Source of the DNA: Streptomyces davaonensis JCM 4913 | GTDB taxonomy: Bacteria; Actinomycetota; Actinomycetes; Streptomycetales; Streptomycetaceae | NCBI RefSeq assembly: GCF_000349325.1 | Contig: NC_020504.1 | Location: 3,816,053 to 3,880,052, forward strand | Reading direction: 5' to 3' | DNA length: 64,000 nucleotides | In this document: positions 1-8,440 of the stretch, in pieces | Position numbering within the stretch: position 1 is the stretch's first letter | How the letters are laid out: each line of letters opens with the position of its first letter | The notes under the pieces: generated by a model | What the model was told of the DNA's origin: nothing | Database searches by the model: none | The model's input: the letters and a program-made list of their open reading frames with translations, nothing else | Translations under genes and position numbers: made by a program

Positions 1-8
1 CGGAGCGC

Positions 9-710
9 CTAGTACCAGTGGTTGGCCTGCCAGAACGACCAGGCGTCGCACGGGCTGCCGTAGCGCTCGTTCATGTAGTTGAGGCCCCACTTGATCTGCG
101 TGGCCGGGTTGGTCTGCCAGTCGGAGCCGGCGGAGGCGTACTTGCCGGCCGGCAGTGCCTGGAAGAGACCGTAGGCGCCGGAGGACGGGTTCACGGCCTG
201 GTAGTTCCAGCTGGACTCGTGGTCCACGATGTTGCTGAAGCACTGGTACTGGCCGGACGGCACCATCTGCTGCGCCATCGCCTGGATCTGCGCGACGGTG
301 TACGAGCTCTGCACCGGGAAGCTGGAGGAGGACCGGGAGGCCTTGGCCTCGGCCTCTTCGCGCTCCTTGGCTTCCTCGGCGGCCTTCGCCTCGGCAGCCG
401 CCTTCTTGGCGGCTTCCTTCTTGTCGATGGCAGTCTGGGCGGCAGCCTTGCGGGCCGCTGCCTCCGCTTCCTTCTTGGCGCTCGTGTCCGCCGCGATGGC
501 CTGGACGTTCGCCTGCTGCGTCAGGGACGCGGTCTGTACCTGGGCCTGCTGTCCCGAGGGTATGTCCGCGAGGAGCGTCGCGTCGGCTGCCGTCGCTTCG
601 GCGTCGTTGTTCTGCGCGGTGCTGCCCGAGGCAACGCCGACGACGCTTCCGACAGCGGTGACCGCGGTGGCCGAGACCACTGCGAATCCCCGGACCGAGA
701 TCCGGCTCAC
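9..710 (-). CDS. Secreted lytic transglycosylase-like protein (SLT/lysozyme-like fold)
   Basis: Predicted to cleave or bind peptidoglycan outside the membrane. From the GTG at 710 the protein has 233 residues: an N-terminal signal or anchor (about 1-33), an Ala/Lys/Glu-rich coiled-coil-like stretch (about 76-125), and a C-terminal lysozyme-like domain (about 137-233) with the likely catalytic Glu165 in IVDHESSWN, then the typical GAYGLFQALP motif and two late cysteines. GTG 710 is preferred to the longer open frame because GGAAGG lies just upstream and the signal peptide then begins properly; ATG 728 is an alternative. The stop codon is inside the window, so the gene is complete. Fold assignment is firm; the exact enzymatic activity (transglycosylase or muramidase) is inferred. 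Confidence 0.88.
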   Translation of the reverse strand: MSRISVRGFAVVSATAVTAVGSVVGVASGSTAQNNDAEATAADATLLADIPSGQQAQVQTASLTQQANVQAIAADTSAKKEAEAAARKAAAQTAIDKKEAAKKAAAEAKAAEEAKEREEAEAKASRSSSSFPVQSSYTVAQIQAMAQQMVPSGQYQCFSNIVDHESSWNYQAVNPSSGAYGLFQALPAGKYASAGSDWQTNPATQIKWGLNYMNERYGSPCDAWSFWQANHWY

Positions 711-1051
711 ACGGTTTCCTTCCAGCATCGTCCGCTTCGGTGACCCTGGCGGACGCAATCGTGCCCCTGACACTGGCCTCCCAACTGCGCGGTCACGGGA
801 GGCGCGGGCCCGGTGGGCAACTCCCCTGCGGGGAGTGCCGCGTGGTGCACGGGCGGCATACGACGACGCTATGGAGTTAGCGGTGCTTCTCAAGTTGTGC
901 CGTACCGCTGGGGGTACAGATGTGTCGTATGCGGGGCCTGACAGGAGTGAGACTCTGCCGTAACCACACGCCGCAAGGCAATTCTGTGTCGGGTGTGAAA
1001 GCTCACATCTCGTTTGGCCCAGGGAGTTCTGAGAATCAGCAACATGCGGAA
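711..1051 (-). other. Long leader/intergenic region upstream of the transglycosylase gene
   Basis: About 340 bases with no convincing gene on either strand. Reading the minus strand, an imperfect inverted repeat (CTCCCC/GGGGAG, around 821-840) and several GC-rich stems precede the start codon, so a long structured 5' leader is plausible. Streptomyces cell-wall hydrolase genes are often preceded by the c-di-AMP ydaO riboswitch, but I could not find its conserved core by eye. Promoter position not resolved. Confidence 0.35.
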
Positions 1052-1091
1052 GCGCCGCCCGACTAGGCTCTGAGCCTTTGTCGGACGGCGC
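1052..1091 (-). terminator. Stem-loop terminator downstream of phoH
   Basis: A 12-bp stem (GCGCCGCCCGAC at 1052-1063 with GTCGGACGGCGC at 1080-1091, one G-T pair) encloses a second short stem (AGGCTC/TGAGCCT). It starts 19 nt after the phoH stop on the minus strand. There is no clear U-tract, as is usual for GC-rich actinobacterial terminators. Confidence 0.6.
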
Positions 1092-1109
1092 CAACCGGTA
1101 CCTATGACC

Positions 1110-2435
1110 TCAGATTTGGCCGTCTTCCAGCATTTCGGTCACAAGGGCGGCGATCTGGGACCTCTCGGACCGGTTCAGGGTGACATGCGCGAAGAGCGGA
1201 TGCCCCTTCAGCTTCTCCACGACAGCCACGACACCGTCGTAGCGCCCGACCCGCAAATTGTCCCTCTGCGCGACATCGTGGGTCAGAACCACTCGTGAAT
1301 TGGCCCCGATTCGGGACAGAACCGTCAGAAGTACATTCCGCTCCAGCGACTGCGCCTCGTCCACGATCACGAACGCGTCATGCAGGGAACGGCCGCGGAT
1401 GTGGGTGAGCGGGAGGACCTCCAGCATCCCGCGCGCGGTGACCTCCTCGATGACCTCACGGCTGGTGACCGCGGACAGCGTGTCGAAGACCGCCTGCGCC
1501 CAAGGGCTCATCTTCTCGGCCTCGCTGCCCGGCAGATAGCCGAGCTCCTGCCCGCCGACGGCGTACAGCGGCCGGAAGACCATCACCTTCTGGTGCTGGC
1601 GGCGCTCCAGGACCGCCTCCAGACCCGCACACAGCGCCAGCGCCGACTTGCCGGTGCCGGCCCGGCCGCCCATCGACACGATCCCGACGTCCGGGTCGAG
1701 CAGCAGATCGAGCGCGATGCGCTGTTCGGCGCTGCGCCCCTTGATCCCGAACGCCTCCCGGTCGCCGCGCACCAGCCGGACGTTGCCCTCGGCCGTCACC
1801 CGGCCCAGCGCCTTGCCTCGCTCGGACTGGATGGTGAGACCGGTGTGCACGGGCAGGTCCGTCACCTCGGGCACATAGACGTGCCCCTCCTCGAAGAGGA
1901 TGTCCACCTGCTCGCCGGAAAGCGTCAGTTCGGACATTCCGGTCCAGCCGGAGGAGTCGGTGATGGCGAGTTCGGCGCGGTACTCCTCGGCGAGGAGCCC
2001 GACGGACGAGGCCTTGATCCTGAGCGGGAGGTCCTTCGACACGACGGTGACGTCGAACCCCTCGGCCTGAAGATTGCGGGCGACCGCGAGGATGCGGGAG
2101 TCGTTGTCCCCCAGGCGGTAGCCGGTCGGCAGAACGCTGGGGTCCGAGTGGTTGAGCTCGACACGCACCGTCCCGCCCAGGTCCCCGATCGGGATCGGGG
2201 CATCGAGACGGCCGAACCGCACCCGGAACTCGTCCAGCAGACGCAGCGCCTGCCGGGCGAAATAGCCGAGTTCGGGATGGTGCCGCTTGGCCTCCAGCTC
2301 CGTGACCACGACGATGGGGAGCACGACCTCGTGCTCGTCGAAGCGGCTCAGGGCGTTGGGGTCGGCCAGCAGGACGCTGGTGTCGAGAACATAGGTGCGC
2401 CGGTCGGGCTTGCGGCGCTTTGTGCTGGTCACCAC
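1110..2435 (-). CDS. phoH: PhoH family protein: PIN domain plus PhoH ATPase
   Basis: Cytoplasmic 441-residue protein of the PhoH2 type, in which an N-terminal PIN ribonuclease-like domain (about 12-150, with [10 protein letters not shown] and conserved acidic residues) is fused to a PhoH P-loop ATPase. The Walker A motif GGRAGTGKS lies at about 256-264 and Walker B VIVDEAQ at about 356-362. PhoH2 proteins of mycobacteria have RNA helicase and RNase activity; the same role in RNA turnover is inferred here. The length matches the family. The start is GTG at 2435 (a second GTG follows immediately), about 13 nt after a purine-rich GAGGGGG. It is separated from uppS by 346 bases and appears monocistronic, with its own terminator. 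Confidence 0.93.
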   Translation of the reverse strand: MVTSTKRRKPDRRTYVLDTSVLLADPNALSRFDEHEVVLPIVVVTELEAKRHHPELGYFARQALRLLDEFRVRFGRLDAPIPIGDLGGTVRVELNHSDPSVLPTGYRLGDNDSRILAVARNLQAEGFDVTVVSKDLPLRIKASSVGLLAEEYRAELAITDSSGWTGMSELTLSGEQVDILFEEGHVYVPEVTDLPVHTGLTIQSERGKALGRVTAEGNVRLVRGDREAFGIKGRSAEQRIALDLLLDPDVGIVSMGGRAGTGKSALALCAGLEAVLERRQHQKVMVFRPLYAVGGQELGYLPGSEAEKMSPWAQAVFDTLSAVTSREVIEEVTARGMLEVLPLTHIRGRSLHDAFVIVDEAQSLERNVLLTVLSRIGANSRVVLTHDVAQRDNLRVGRYDGVVAVVEKLKGHPLFAHVTLNRSERSQIAALVTEMLEDGQI

Positions 2436-2781
2436 GGAAGGACGTACCCCCTCGGAAGAGGTCGGGGAGCGACGGAGAGGAGCTGGACCGGTCGACGGCC
2501 CCAGTGCACGGGCCGAGAACCGGCCCTCCGCTGCTTCGTCCGTACGGTGACCGCACGTTCGGGCTGGTGCAAAGGGCCTCCCGGGCGGACGGCCCCGTGC
2601 CGTCCGCTGAGATCCGACACCCGTGGTTCGGGCGTCGACCTGCTTGGCTTATGCCCTCGAACATGCGGTGCCATGCCACGGCATATGACGGCGCGCTGGT
2701 GAACTCCTCATTACTTCCGCCCCAAACGGGGTACTCCGGGAGCCCAACGGCTCCCTTGTGCTCCTGTGCGCTCGGGTGGGC
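2436..2781. other. Intergenic region between phoH and uppS
   Basis: 346 bases holding the phoH promoter region and, at its right end, the uppS terminator. The open frames across it are out-of-frame extensions of phoH and lack similarity to anything I recognise. I see no RNA gene here. Confidence 0.5.
2738..2755 (-). terminator. Short hairpin downstream of uppS
   Basis: GGGAGCC (2738-2744), loop CAAC, GGCTCCC (2749-2755): a perfect 7-bp stem about 27 nt past the uppS stop on the minus strand. There is no U-run after it, so its strength is uncertain. Confidence 0.5.
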
Positions 2782-3555
2782 TCAGCCGCCGTAACGGCGG
2801 TGCCGGGCCTCGTAGTCGCGCAGCGCGCGCAGGAAGTCGACCTTGCGGAAGGCCGGCCAGAACACATCACAGAAGTAGTACTCGGAGTGCGCCGTCTGCC
2901 ACAGCATGAATCCGGACAACCGCTGTTCTCCGCTGGTGCGGATGACCAGATCGGGGTCGGGCTGGTCGCCGGTGTAGAGGTGGCGGCCGATCATCTCGAT
3001 GTCGACGGTGTCGGCGAGCTTCTCCAACGAGGTGCCCTTGTCCGCCGCGTCGAGCAGCAGCGAGCGCATCGCGTCGGCGATCTCCTGGCGTCCGCCGTAG
3101 CCGATGGCGACGTTGACCAGTATTCCGTCGACGTGCTCGGTGGTGTCCTCGGCCTCTTTGAGGGTGGTCTGCATCTGCTGCGGCAGCAGATCACGGGTGC
3201 CGACGTGATGGACGCGCCAACGGCCGTCGGCGGCGAGGGTGCGGACGACGTCCTCGATGATGCCGAGCAGAGGGACCAGTTCGTCCTGCGGCCGCTCGAA
3301 GTTGTCCGTCGACAGCAGCCAGAGCGTGACGACCTTCACGTCCGTCTCGGAGCACCAGCCGAGGAACTCCTCGATCTTCTCGGCCCCGGCCCGGTGGCCG
3401 TGCACGGTGGTGGAGCCGGCCGCCTTCGCCCAGCGGCGGTTGCCGTCCATGATGACGCCGATGTGCTGGGGCACCTGAGCGTGGTCCAGGTGGCCTTCCA
3501 CCCGGCGCGCGTACAGCCTGACCAGCAGGCCGCGCAGCTTGTCGCGCAGGTTCAC
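2782..3555 (-). CDS. uppS: Isoprenyl transferase (cis-prenyl, undecaprenyl diphosphate synthase type)
   Basis: Condenses isopentenyl diphosphate onto an allylic diphosphate to make the long polyprenyl diphosphate used as lipid carrier in cell-wall and glycan synthesis. The 257-residue product has the family signature HIGVIMDGNRRWA near the N-terminus (catalytic Asp about 37), the GHRAGAEK helix, and the C-terminal DLVIRTSGEQRLSGF substrate motif. GTG 3555 is chosen because the open frame upstream of it is low-complexity and GGAGGGG sits about 9 nt before it; the product is then of normal family length. The leader upstream is unusually long and contains a terminator-like hairpin. Streptomyces usually carry two paralogues, so the chain length made here is not determined. 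Confidence 0.93.
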   Translation of the reverse strand: MNLRDKLRGLLVRLYARRVEGHLDHAQVPQHIGVIMDGNRRWAKAAGSTTVHGHRAGAEKIEEFLGWCSETDVKVVTLWLLSTDNFERPQDELVPLLGIIEDVVRTLAADGRWRVHHVGTRDLLPQQMQTTLKEAEDTTEHVDGILVNVAIGYGGRQEIADAMRSLLLDAADKGTSLEKLADTVDIEMIGRHLYTGDQPDPDLVIRTSGEQRLSGFMLWQTAHSEYYFCDVFWPAFRKVDFLRALRDYEARHRRYGG

Positions 3556-3703
3556 GTGATTGTCAGCCCCTCCGTACTGATCGGGCGGCCGTCGCCTCGG
3601 CAGGCGTGCCGAGGGCGGTCCCAGCCCGGTGGCGGTCCCCGGGCCCTGCCCGGCGGTGGTCCCCCAGGGCCGAAGCCTACCCCCGTAAGAAGAAGGGCCG
3701 GGC

Positions 3704-3753
3704 GGGGCTTTGCCGAGCGGGGCTTGCGGGCTTTGCCGAGCGGAGCCCCGCGC
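3704..3753. repeat. Short tandem direct repeat within an inverted repeat, uppS leader
   Basis: The block GGGCTTTGCCGAGCGG or a close match (first base G or C) occurs twice about 24 bases apart, flanked by GCGGGGCT and its complement AGCCCCGC. On the minus strand this would fold as a stem just upstream of the uppS ribosome binding region. Confidence 0.55.
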
Positions 3754-3762
3754 AAAGAAAAA

Positions 3763-3798
3763 CGGGCCGGTCCGTGGGGGGGGAGACGGACCGGCCCG
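3763..3798 (-). terminator. Intrinsic-terminator-like hairpin inside the uppS leader
   Basis: A perfect 13-bp inverted repeat (CGGGCCGGTCCGT 3763-3775; ACGGACCGGCCCG 3786-3798, loop of Gs on the plus strand). Read on the minus strand it is followed by TTTTTCTTTG, a real U-tract. It lies about 210 bases upstream of the uppS start, so it would end a leftward transcript before uppS unless bypassed: either the end of a small upstream transcript or an attenuator. Confidence 0.7.
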
Positions 3799-4356
3799 AG
3801 GGGGGGTTTCCACCATAACCCTTTGTAAGTGATGCTGCGCGCATCGGCGTGCCACAACTACTCTCCGAAGTCGGACGGCGACGCGGCGAGAGGTCCGGCG
3901 GGGGTGTTTCGCAGGGTGTTCATGGCCGGAACACAGCGGATTCCCAGGAGAATCGGGCGGAACATGGGCAGGACATGAGGGGGAGCGCCCGGCTTTGGCG
4001 GCGATTGCGCCACACGGGGCGAGTTGTCCACCCTTCCCCCTCCCGGGTGACCCCGGGCAGCGAACGTCGGCTTGACGTCCGGACGGGGCCGTACGACGAC
4101 CCCCGCGCCGCAGGTGAGCACGGCACCGCGCAGCCCCCTCCTCTGCGCGGTACCGCCCGCGCAGCTTTGCTGACGCGAATTACCTTGGTCTGAACCTACG
4201 CGAGATGCACGTGGGGCGCGAGTGACAAGCGATAACAATGTGGATAAGGCATGAATCCTTGGATACGGAGGTGATCACCCCCCAGCGCCCTGTTTGCCGG
4301 TTTTACTCCATTACAAGAGGACACCCCCTGACCTACCTCGCCCCTACCGTCGCCCT

Positions 4357-5505
4357 ATGACGGTGACGATCTCCTGGCACGAGGCGAGCGCGCGACGACT
4401 CGAACGGCAGTTCCTGGCCATTCCGGCGAGGGAGGGCACTCCGATCCCCGACATCGTCTCGGCGATGCTCGGCGCGCACGCCCAGGTGCTGTCCGCGGCC
4501 GAGCTGTCGATCGGCGTCCGGACCACCGGCCTGACCCGGGCGGACGTACGCGCCGCGCTCTGGGAGGACCGCTCCCTGGTGAAGACCCACGGCCCGCGCG
4601 GCACGGTCCATCTGCTCCCCGCCCATGAACTCCCCCTGTGGACCGCCGCGCTGCCCGCGATCCCGTCCGGCGCGAACCGCTCCCTGCTCACCGAGGAGCA
4701 GGCGCGCCAGATCGTGGCGGCGATCGAGGACGCGCTGGACGGCGTGTGCCTGACGGCCGACGAGCTGAACGAGGAGGTCGTGGCCCGGACCGGCCCCTGG
4801 GCGGGCGAACTGGTCATGCCCGCCTTCCAGGGCATGTGGCCGCGCTGGCGCCAGGTCATGCACCGCGCGGGCCAGTCGGGCGCGCTGTGCTTCGGCCCCG
4901 ACCGCGGCCGCAAGGTGACGTACACCCGTCCCCCGCACTTCGACCCCCTCCCCGCAACCGAGGCGGTGCCCCGACTCCTACGCCGCTATTTGCACGAGTA
5001 CGGCCCCTCGACCCCGGCGTTCTTCGCCAAGTGGCTCGCGGCACCGGATGGTTGGGCCGCGCGGCTCTTCAGCAAGCTGGCCGCCGACGGCGTGATCGAG
5101 GAGGTCGGCTTCGAGGGGGCGCCGGCGTGGGTGGTCGCGGGCGACACGGAGTTCTCGTCGCGGGGGTGGCGAGGGGTGCGGTTGCTGCCGTACTTCGACG
5201 CGTACGGCATCGCCGCGCAACCCCGGGAGTCGCTGTTCCCCGGTGAGGCGTACCGGAGGGCGCTGGCGGGTGGGCAGGCCGGGAACTTTCCGGTGCTGCT
5301 GGTGGACGGGGTGGTGGCGGGGGTGTGGCACCAGCGGCGGCAGGGTCGTCGTACGACGGTGACGGTGGAGGTCCTGGGCGGCGGCGGCCGACTGACGGCT
5401 CGGCAGGGGCGGGAGTTGGAGGAGCAGGTGGAGCGGGTCGGCGAAGTGCTGGAGGCACGGCCGGAGTTGGTGCTGGGTGAGGTGAAGGTGGGCCCGCATG
5501 CCTGA
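4357..5505 (+). CDS. Winged-helix DNA glycosylase family protein (HTH_42; AlkZ/YcaQ-like)
   Basis: Belongs to the HTH_42 family, whose members AlkZ and YcaQ remove bulky alkylated or crosslinked bases from DNA. The 382-residue product has the N-terminal conserved stretch around LGAHAQVLSAAELSIGVR (about 38-55) and the following KTHGPRGTVHLLPA segment, then winged-helix repeats. The catalytic triplet is QxQ in AlkZ and QxD in YcaQ; here it reads H41-A42-Q43. ATG 4357 is used because the upstream codons are not family-like; no Shine-Dalgarno sequence precedes it, suggesting a leaderless message. Stand-alone gene, convergent with the methyltransferase. Could be a distinct glycosylase subclass; substrate unknown. 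Confidence 0.82.
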   Translation: MTVTISWHEASARRLERQFLAIPAREGTPIPDIVSAMLGAHAQVLSAAELSIGVRTTGLTRADVRAALWEDRSLVKTHGPRGTVHLLPAHELPLWTAALPAIPSGANRSLLTEEQARQIVAAIEDALDGVCLTADELNEEVVARTGPWAGELVMPAFQGMWPRWRQVMHRAGQSGALCFGPDRGRKVTYTRPPHFDPLPATEAVPRLLRRYLHEYGPSTPAFFAKWLAAPDGWAARLFSKLAADGVIEEVGFEGAPAWVVAGDTEFSSRGWRGVRLLPYFDAYGIAAQPRESLFPGEAYRRALAGGQAGNFPVLLVDGVVAGVWHQRRQGRRTTVTVEVLGGGGRLTARQGRELEEQVERVGEVLEARPELVLGEVKVGPHA

Positions 5506-5547
5506 ATCGGAATGGGGATCGGGGTCGGAACAGGGACCGGAATCGGA

Positions 5548-6336
5548 TCAGCGCGGCTTGCGGGCCTCGATGAGGTGGCGGGTGCTGTGGGCGACGAAGG
5601 GCCCCTCGTCCTGGATCCGCCGATGCAGGGACCGGAGTTGAGGCTCGTACGCCTCGACGGTGAAGCCGGGGACCATCCAGATCACCTTGCGCAGGAAGTG
5701 GACGACGGCGGCGATGTCGTGGAACTCGATGCGCAGCTCCTCGGCGCGCAGGTCGACGACCTCCAGCCCGGCGGCCTCGGCGTCGGCGCGCTCTCTTTTC
5801 GGATCACGGCCGTTGCGGACGTCGTCGGGCTGCGGCCCGAGGAAGTATTCGACGAGCTCGACGACGCTGTGGGGCCCGACGTGTTGGGCGAAGTAGCTGC
5901 CGCCGGGTTCGAGCACCCGGGCGATCTCGGTCCAGTGCGCCTGGACCGGGTGCCGGCTGCTGACGAGGTCGAAGGCGCCGTCGGCGAACGGGAGCGGGTC
6001 CGGCTCGGGCGAGGCGACGACGGCGACGCCGCGCGGCCGGAGGAGAGCGGCGGCCTTGGCGACGTTCGGCGCCCACCCCTCGGTGGCTACGGTGAGAGCG
6101 GGGGCCTTGGGCGCGTGTCCGAGGGCGAAGTCGAGTACTTCCCCTCCCCCGGTCTGGAGGTCGAGGGCGGCGGTGGCGCCCGCGAGCTTCTGGGCGAGGG
6201 AGACGGCGTATCCCCAGCTGGGCCGCGCCTCGGTGGCCCGTCCCTCGAACCAGGAGAAGTCCCAGCCGTCGGTGGGTACGGCGGCGCCCTCGGCGACGAG
6301 GTCCTCAAAGCTGCGGTGGCTGCGCGGGTGGCCCAT
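5548..6336 (-). CDS. SAM-dependent methyltransferase, class I
   Basis: Soluble 262-residue methyltransferase. Motif I is ALDLQTGGGEVL (a Rossmann nucleotide-binding loop, with TGGGE in place of the usual GxGxG), followed by a later FADGAFDLVSSRHPV segment typical of Methyltransf_11 proteins and an ARVLEPGGSYFAQHVG motif. ATG 6336 gives a start close to the usual family start; the longer frame reads through the divergent promoter. It is divergent from the DinB gene with only 76 bases between. The substrate is not predictable from sequence. Confidence 0.8.
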   Translation of the reverse strand: MGHPRSHRSFEDLVAEGAAVPTDGWDFSWFEGRATEARPSWGYAVSLAQKLAGATAALDLQTGGGEVLDFALGHAPKAPALTVATEGWAPNVAKAAALLRPRGVAVVASPEPDPLPFADGAFDLVSSRHPVQAHWTEIARVLEPGGSYFAQHVGPHSVVELVEYFLGPQPDDVRNGRDPKRERADAEAAGLEVVDLRAEELRIEFHDIAAVVHFLRKVIWMVPGFTVEAYEPQLRSLHRRIQDEGPFVAHSTRHLIEARKPR

Positions 6337-6412
6337 GTTCCGATGATCGCAGGGGAGGGCGGGAGGCCGCCGCCGAATTTCGGTGTCATACCCCGCTGCT
6401 AGCTTCAGCGCT

Positions 6413-6940
6413 ATGACGAACCCCGAGATGACAGATGCGAGCACGCAGTACACGGCCGGAGACAAGGAGACGCTGCACGCGAGCCTCGACCGGATGCGGG
6501 ACGCGGTGCTGTGGAAGCTGGAGGGGTTGAACGACGCGGACCTCCGCCGCCCGCTGACCCCCTCGGGCACGAGCCTCCTGGGCCTGGTCAAGCACCTGGG
6601 CTCGGTGGAGTACGGCTGGTTCGTCTCGACCTTCGGCGGCGAGGCCGAGCCGCTGTGGTTCGACCCGTACAGCGACGAGGACATGCGCGCGGACCAGGGC
6701 GAGACGACGCAACAGATCATCGACTTCTACGGCCGCGCCCGCGCCGCGGCGGACCGCACGATCAACGAACGGAACCTGGACGACCTGGGCCGGCCGGACT
6801 GGCGGGGCGAAGACGTGTCGCTGCGGTGGGTGTTGGTCCACATGATCGAGGAGACGGCGAGGCACGCGGGCCACATGGACATCGTGCGGGAGTTGATCGA
6901 CGGGGCGACGGGGGACAGGCGGCCCGCGACGTCCTCATGA
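6413..6940 (+). CDS. DinB/DUF664 family protein
   Basis: A 175-residue four-helix-bundle protein of the DinB superfamily (DUF664 branch). The conserved metal-ligand histidines are visible in GLVKHLGSVEYGWF and HAGHMDIVRELIDG. Actinobacterial DinB-like enzymes include thiol (mycothiol, bacillithiol) transferases and metal-dependent hydrolases, but DUF664 members are uncharacterised. ATG 6413 has no ribosome binding site; TAGCTT lies 7 nt upstream, which fits a leaderless transcript. The last 6 nt overlap the end of the convergent acetyltransferase gene. Confidence 0.82.
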   Translation: MTNPEMTDASTQYTAGDKETLHASLDRMRDAVLWKLEGLNDADLRRPLTPSGTSLLGLVKHLGSVEYGWFVSTFGGEAEPLWFDPYSDEDMRADQGETTQQIIDFYGRARAAADRTINERNLDDLGRPDWRGEDVSLRWVLVHMIEETARHAGHMDIVRELIDGATGDRRPATSS

Positions 6941-7402
6941 CGTACCCGCGGGAAGCATGAGCAGGATGTGCTCGCCCTCGCCGTGGGTCAGGGTCCCGAC
7001 ACGCTGGAATCCGTGCTTCTCCAGGAGCCGGACGGAGGCGGTGTTGTCCTTGAACGGGTCGGCGTACAGGGGCCGTGCAGCCTCCCGCCGCAGAAAGAGC
7101 CCGAGGGCCGAACTACCGACCCCGCGCCCCCAGTAGGCCCGCCCGAGCCAGTACCCGATGAACCGACGATCACCGTCTGTCCAAGCGCAAAAATTCCCGG
7201 CGACCTCTCCGTCCACGACGACGGTCTGCACGAGGTTGTCGGGATCCCCGAGCACGCGCTCCTTCCAGTGCCGCATAAACCGTTCCCGAGGCCGCGGCAC
7301 GAACCGAGACCGCCGGACGGCCTCGGGGTCGTGTTCGAAGTCGAGGAAGATGTCGAGGTCGGCCTCGACGACGTCACGCAGCTCAACGATGTGGTCGCTC
7401 AT
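6935..7402 (-). CDS. GNAT family N-acetyltransferase
   Basis: 155-residue acetyl-CoA-dependent acetyltransferase of the RimJ/RimL-like branch. The acetyl-CoA binding motif appears as GYWLGRAYWGRGVGSSAL (R/QxxGxG/A form), followed by NTASVRLLEKHGFQRVGT, the typical C-terminal motif B. The acceptor (protein N-terminus or small amine) cannot be told. Its 3' end overlaps the DinB gene by 6 nt, so the two converge without a terminator between them. Confidence 0.87.
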   Translation of the reverse strand: MSDHIVELRDVVEADLDIFLDFEHDPEAVRRSRFVPRPRERFMRHWKERVLGDPDNLVQTVVVDGEVAGNFCAWTDGDRRFIGYWLGRAYWGRGVGSSALGLFLRREAARPLYADPFKDNTASVRLLEKHGFQRVGTLTHGEGEHILLMLPAGTS

Positions 7403-7476
7403 GCCGGGAGTGTGGCACCAGGCACTGACAACGCCGCTGATAAAGCCGGTGACAACGCAGGTGGCTACGCCGGTGA

Positions 7477-8352
7477 CTACGGGACGAGCGGCCGCACGTC
7501 CTCGGCGACGAACCGCACGAACCCCTCCGGGTCGGGCTCGTCCCCGGTCGGCTGGAGCACGACGGTGTCGGCCCCGGCCTCCGCCAGCCGCTGTACGGCC
7601 TTGGCGACGGTACCGGCGTCTCCGGCGACACCGAGGCCGGGGACGTCGGCGAGTCCTTCCTCGGTCAGCTCCTTGCGCAGCCGTTCGGCGGCGTCGGCTC
7701 CGGTGGCGGCGAGGAGATAGACGACGAGGCGATGAGGACCGGTGCGCCCGGCGGCGGCCCGCCCTTCATCGATGAGCTGCCGAGCCCGCCGTACGCCGTC
7801 CGGCGGGGTGGACGCGGTGAGCAGGGTACCGTCGGCGCATTCACCGGAGAGCCGCAGCGAACGGGGGCCGGTGACACCGGCGATGACGGGAACGGCGGGC
7901 CCAATGGGCGGCCAGTCAAGAGCGACATCATCAAGCCGCACATACCGCCCATCGGTGGTGAGCCGCTCCCCACGCAACAGCGCCCGCAAGGCAACGAGAT
8001 GCTCCCGCAACAAGGTCACCGGCGACTCGACCCGAGCCCCCACCTGCCCCATCCACTCCTGCACCCCATGCCCGACCGCGATGACGGCCCGCCCGGGAAA
8101 CATCCGCTCAAGAGTGGCGGCCTCCATGGCCGTGACAGCGACATTCCGCAACGGCACGGGAAGCAGCCCGATCCCGACCCGCACCCGCTCGGTCCACGCC
8201 AACGCCGCCGCAGCAGCGGAAACCCCACCTTCCCGAAAGCAGTCCTCCCACAGCCACAACTCCTCAAGCCCGGTCTCATCGGCGAGCCGGGCGATGGAGC
8301 GGAGGTCTTCTGGGGGGAGTTGGGGACGGAAGATTGCGCCTAGTTGGGTCAT
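7477..8352 (-). CDS. LLM class flavin- (F420-)dependent oxidoreductase
   Basis: A TIM-barrel oxidoreductase of the luciferase-like monooxygenase family, 291 residues. The N-terminus (LGAIFRPQLPPEDLRSIARLADETGLEELWLWED) is the usual beta1-alpha1 and first catalytic strand; RVGIGLLPVPLRNV and AVGHGVQEWMGQVG are the following conserved strands. In actinobacteria such enzymes use F420 more often than FMN. ATG 8352 is taken because it begins directly at the barrel; AGGA lies about 10 nt upstream. Upstream of the acetyltransferase gene on the same strand but 74 bases away. Substrate unknown. Confidence 0.86.
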   Translation of the reverse strand: MTQLGAIFRPQLPPEDLRSIARLADETGLEELWLWEDCFREGGVSAAAAALAWTERVRVGIGLLPVPLRNVAVTAMEAATLERMFPGRAVIAVGHGVQEWMGQVGARVESPVTLLREHLVALRALLRGERLTTDGRYVRLDDVALDWPPIGPAVPVIAGVTGPRSLRLSGECADGTLLTASTPPDGVRRARQLIDEGRAAAGRTGPHRLVVYLLAATGADAAERLRKELTEEGLADVPGLGVAGDAGTVAKAVQRLAEAGADTVVLQPTGDEPDPEGFVRFVAEDVRPLVP

Positions 8353-8405
8353 GGGGGTGTTCCTACCCGGGTGAGGCATGGCGAACAGCACCGCCGAAGG
8401 GCTGA

Positions 8406-8434
8406 GGCCGCCGCCGTTCAGAACGGCGGCGGCC
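8406..8434 (-). terminator. Strong hairpin downstream of the secreted protein gene
   Basis: A perfect 14-bp inverted repeat (GGCCGCCGCCGTTC / GAACGGCGGCGGCC) just past the stop at 8441 on the minus strand, with no U-tract. It most likely ends the two-gene secreted-protein unit at 8441-10122. Confidence 0.7.
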
Positions 8435-8440
8435 TGTGTG

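Larger units (their letters stand above)
3556..4356. other. 800-base intergenic region with structured uppS leader
   Basis: No convincing protein gene. Going leftward (minus strand, towards uppS) it contains a candidate 100-codon frame starting TTG at 3857 with three Trp codons within its first 16 codons, then a terminator-like hairpin (3763-3798), then a pair of direct repeats (3704-3753). The right half (3860-4356) is divergent promoter space for the winged-helix gene at 4357 and shows no gene-like frame. Which element starts uppS transcription is unclear. Confidence 0.4.

Noticed and set aside
711..1051. ydaO (c-di-AMP) riboswitch upstream of the transglycosylase gene
   Set aside because: Expected for this gene class, but I cannot see the conserved core; left as an unassigned leader.
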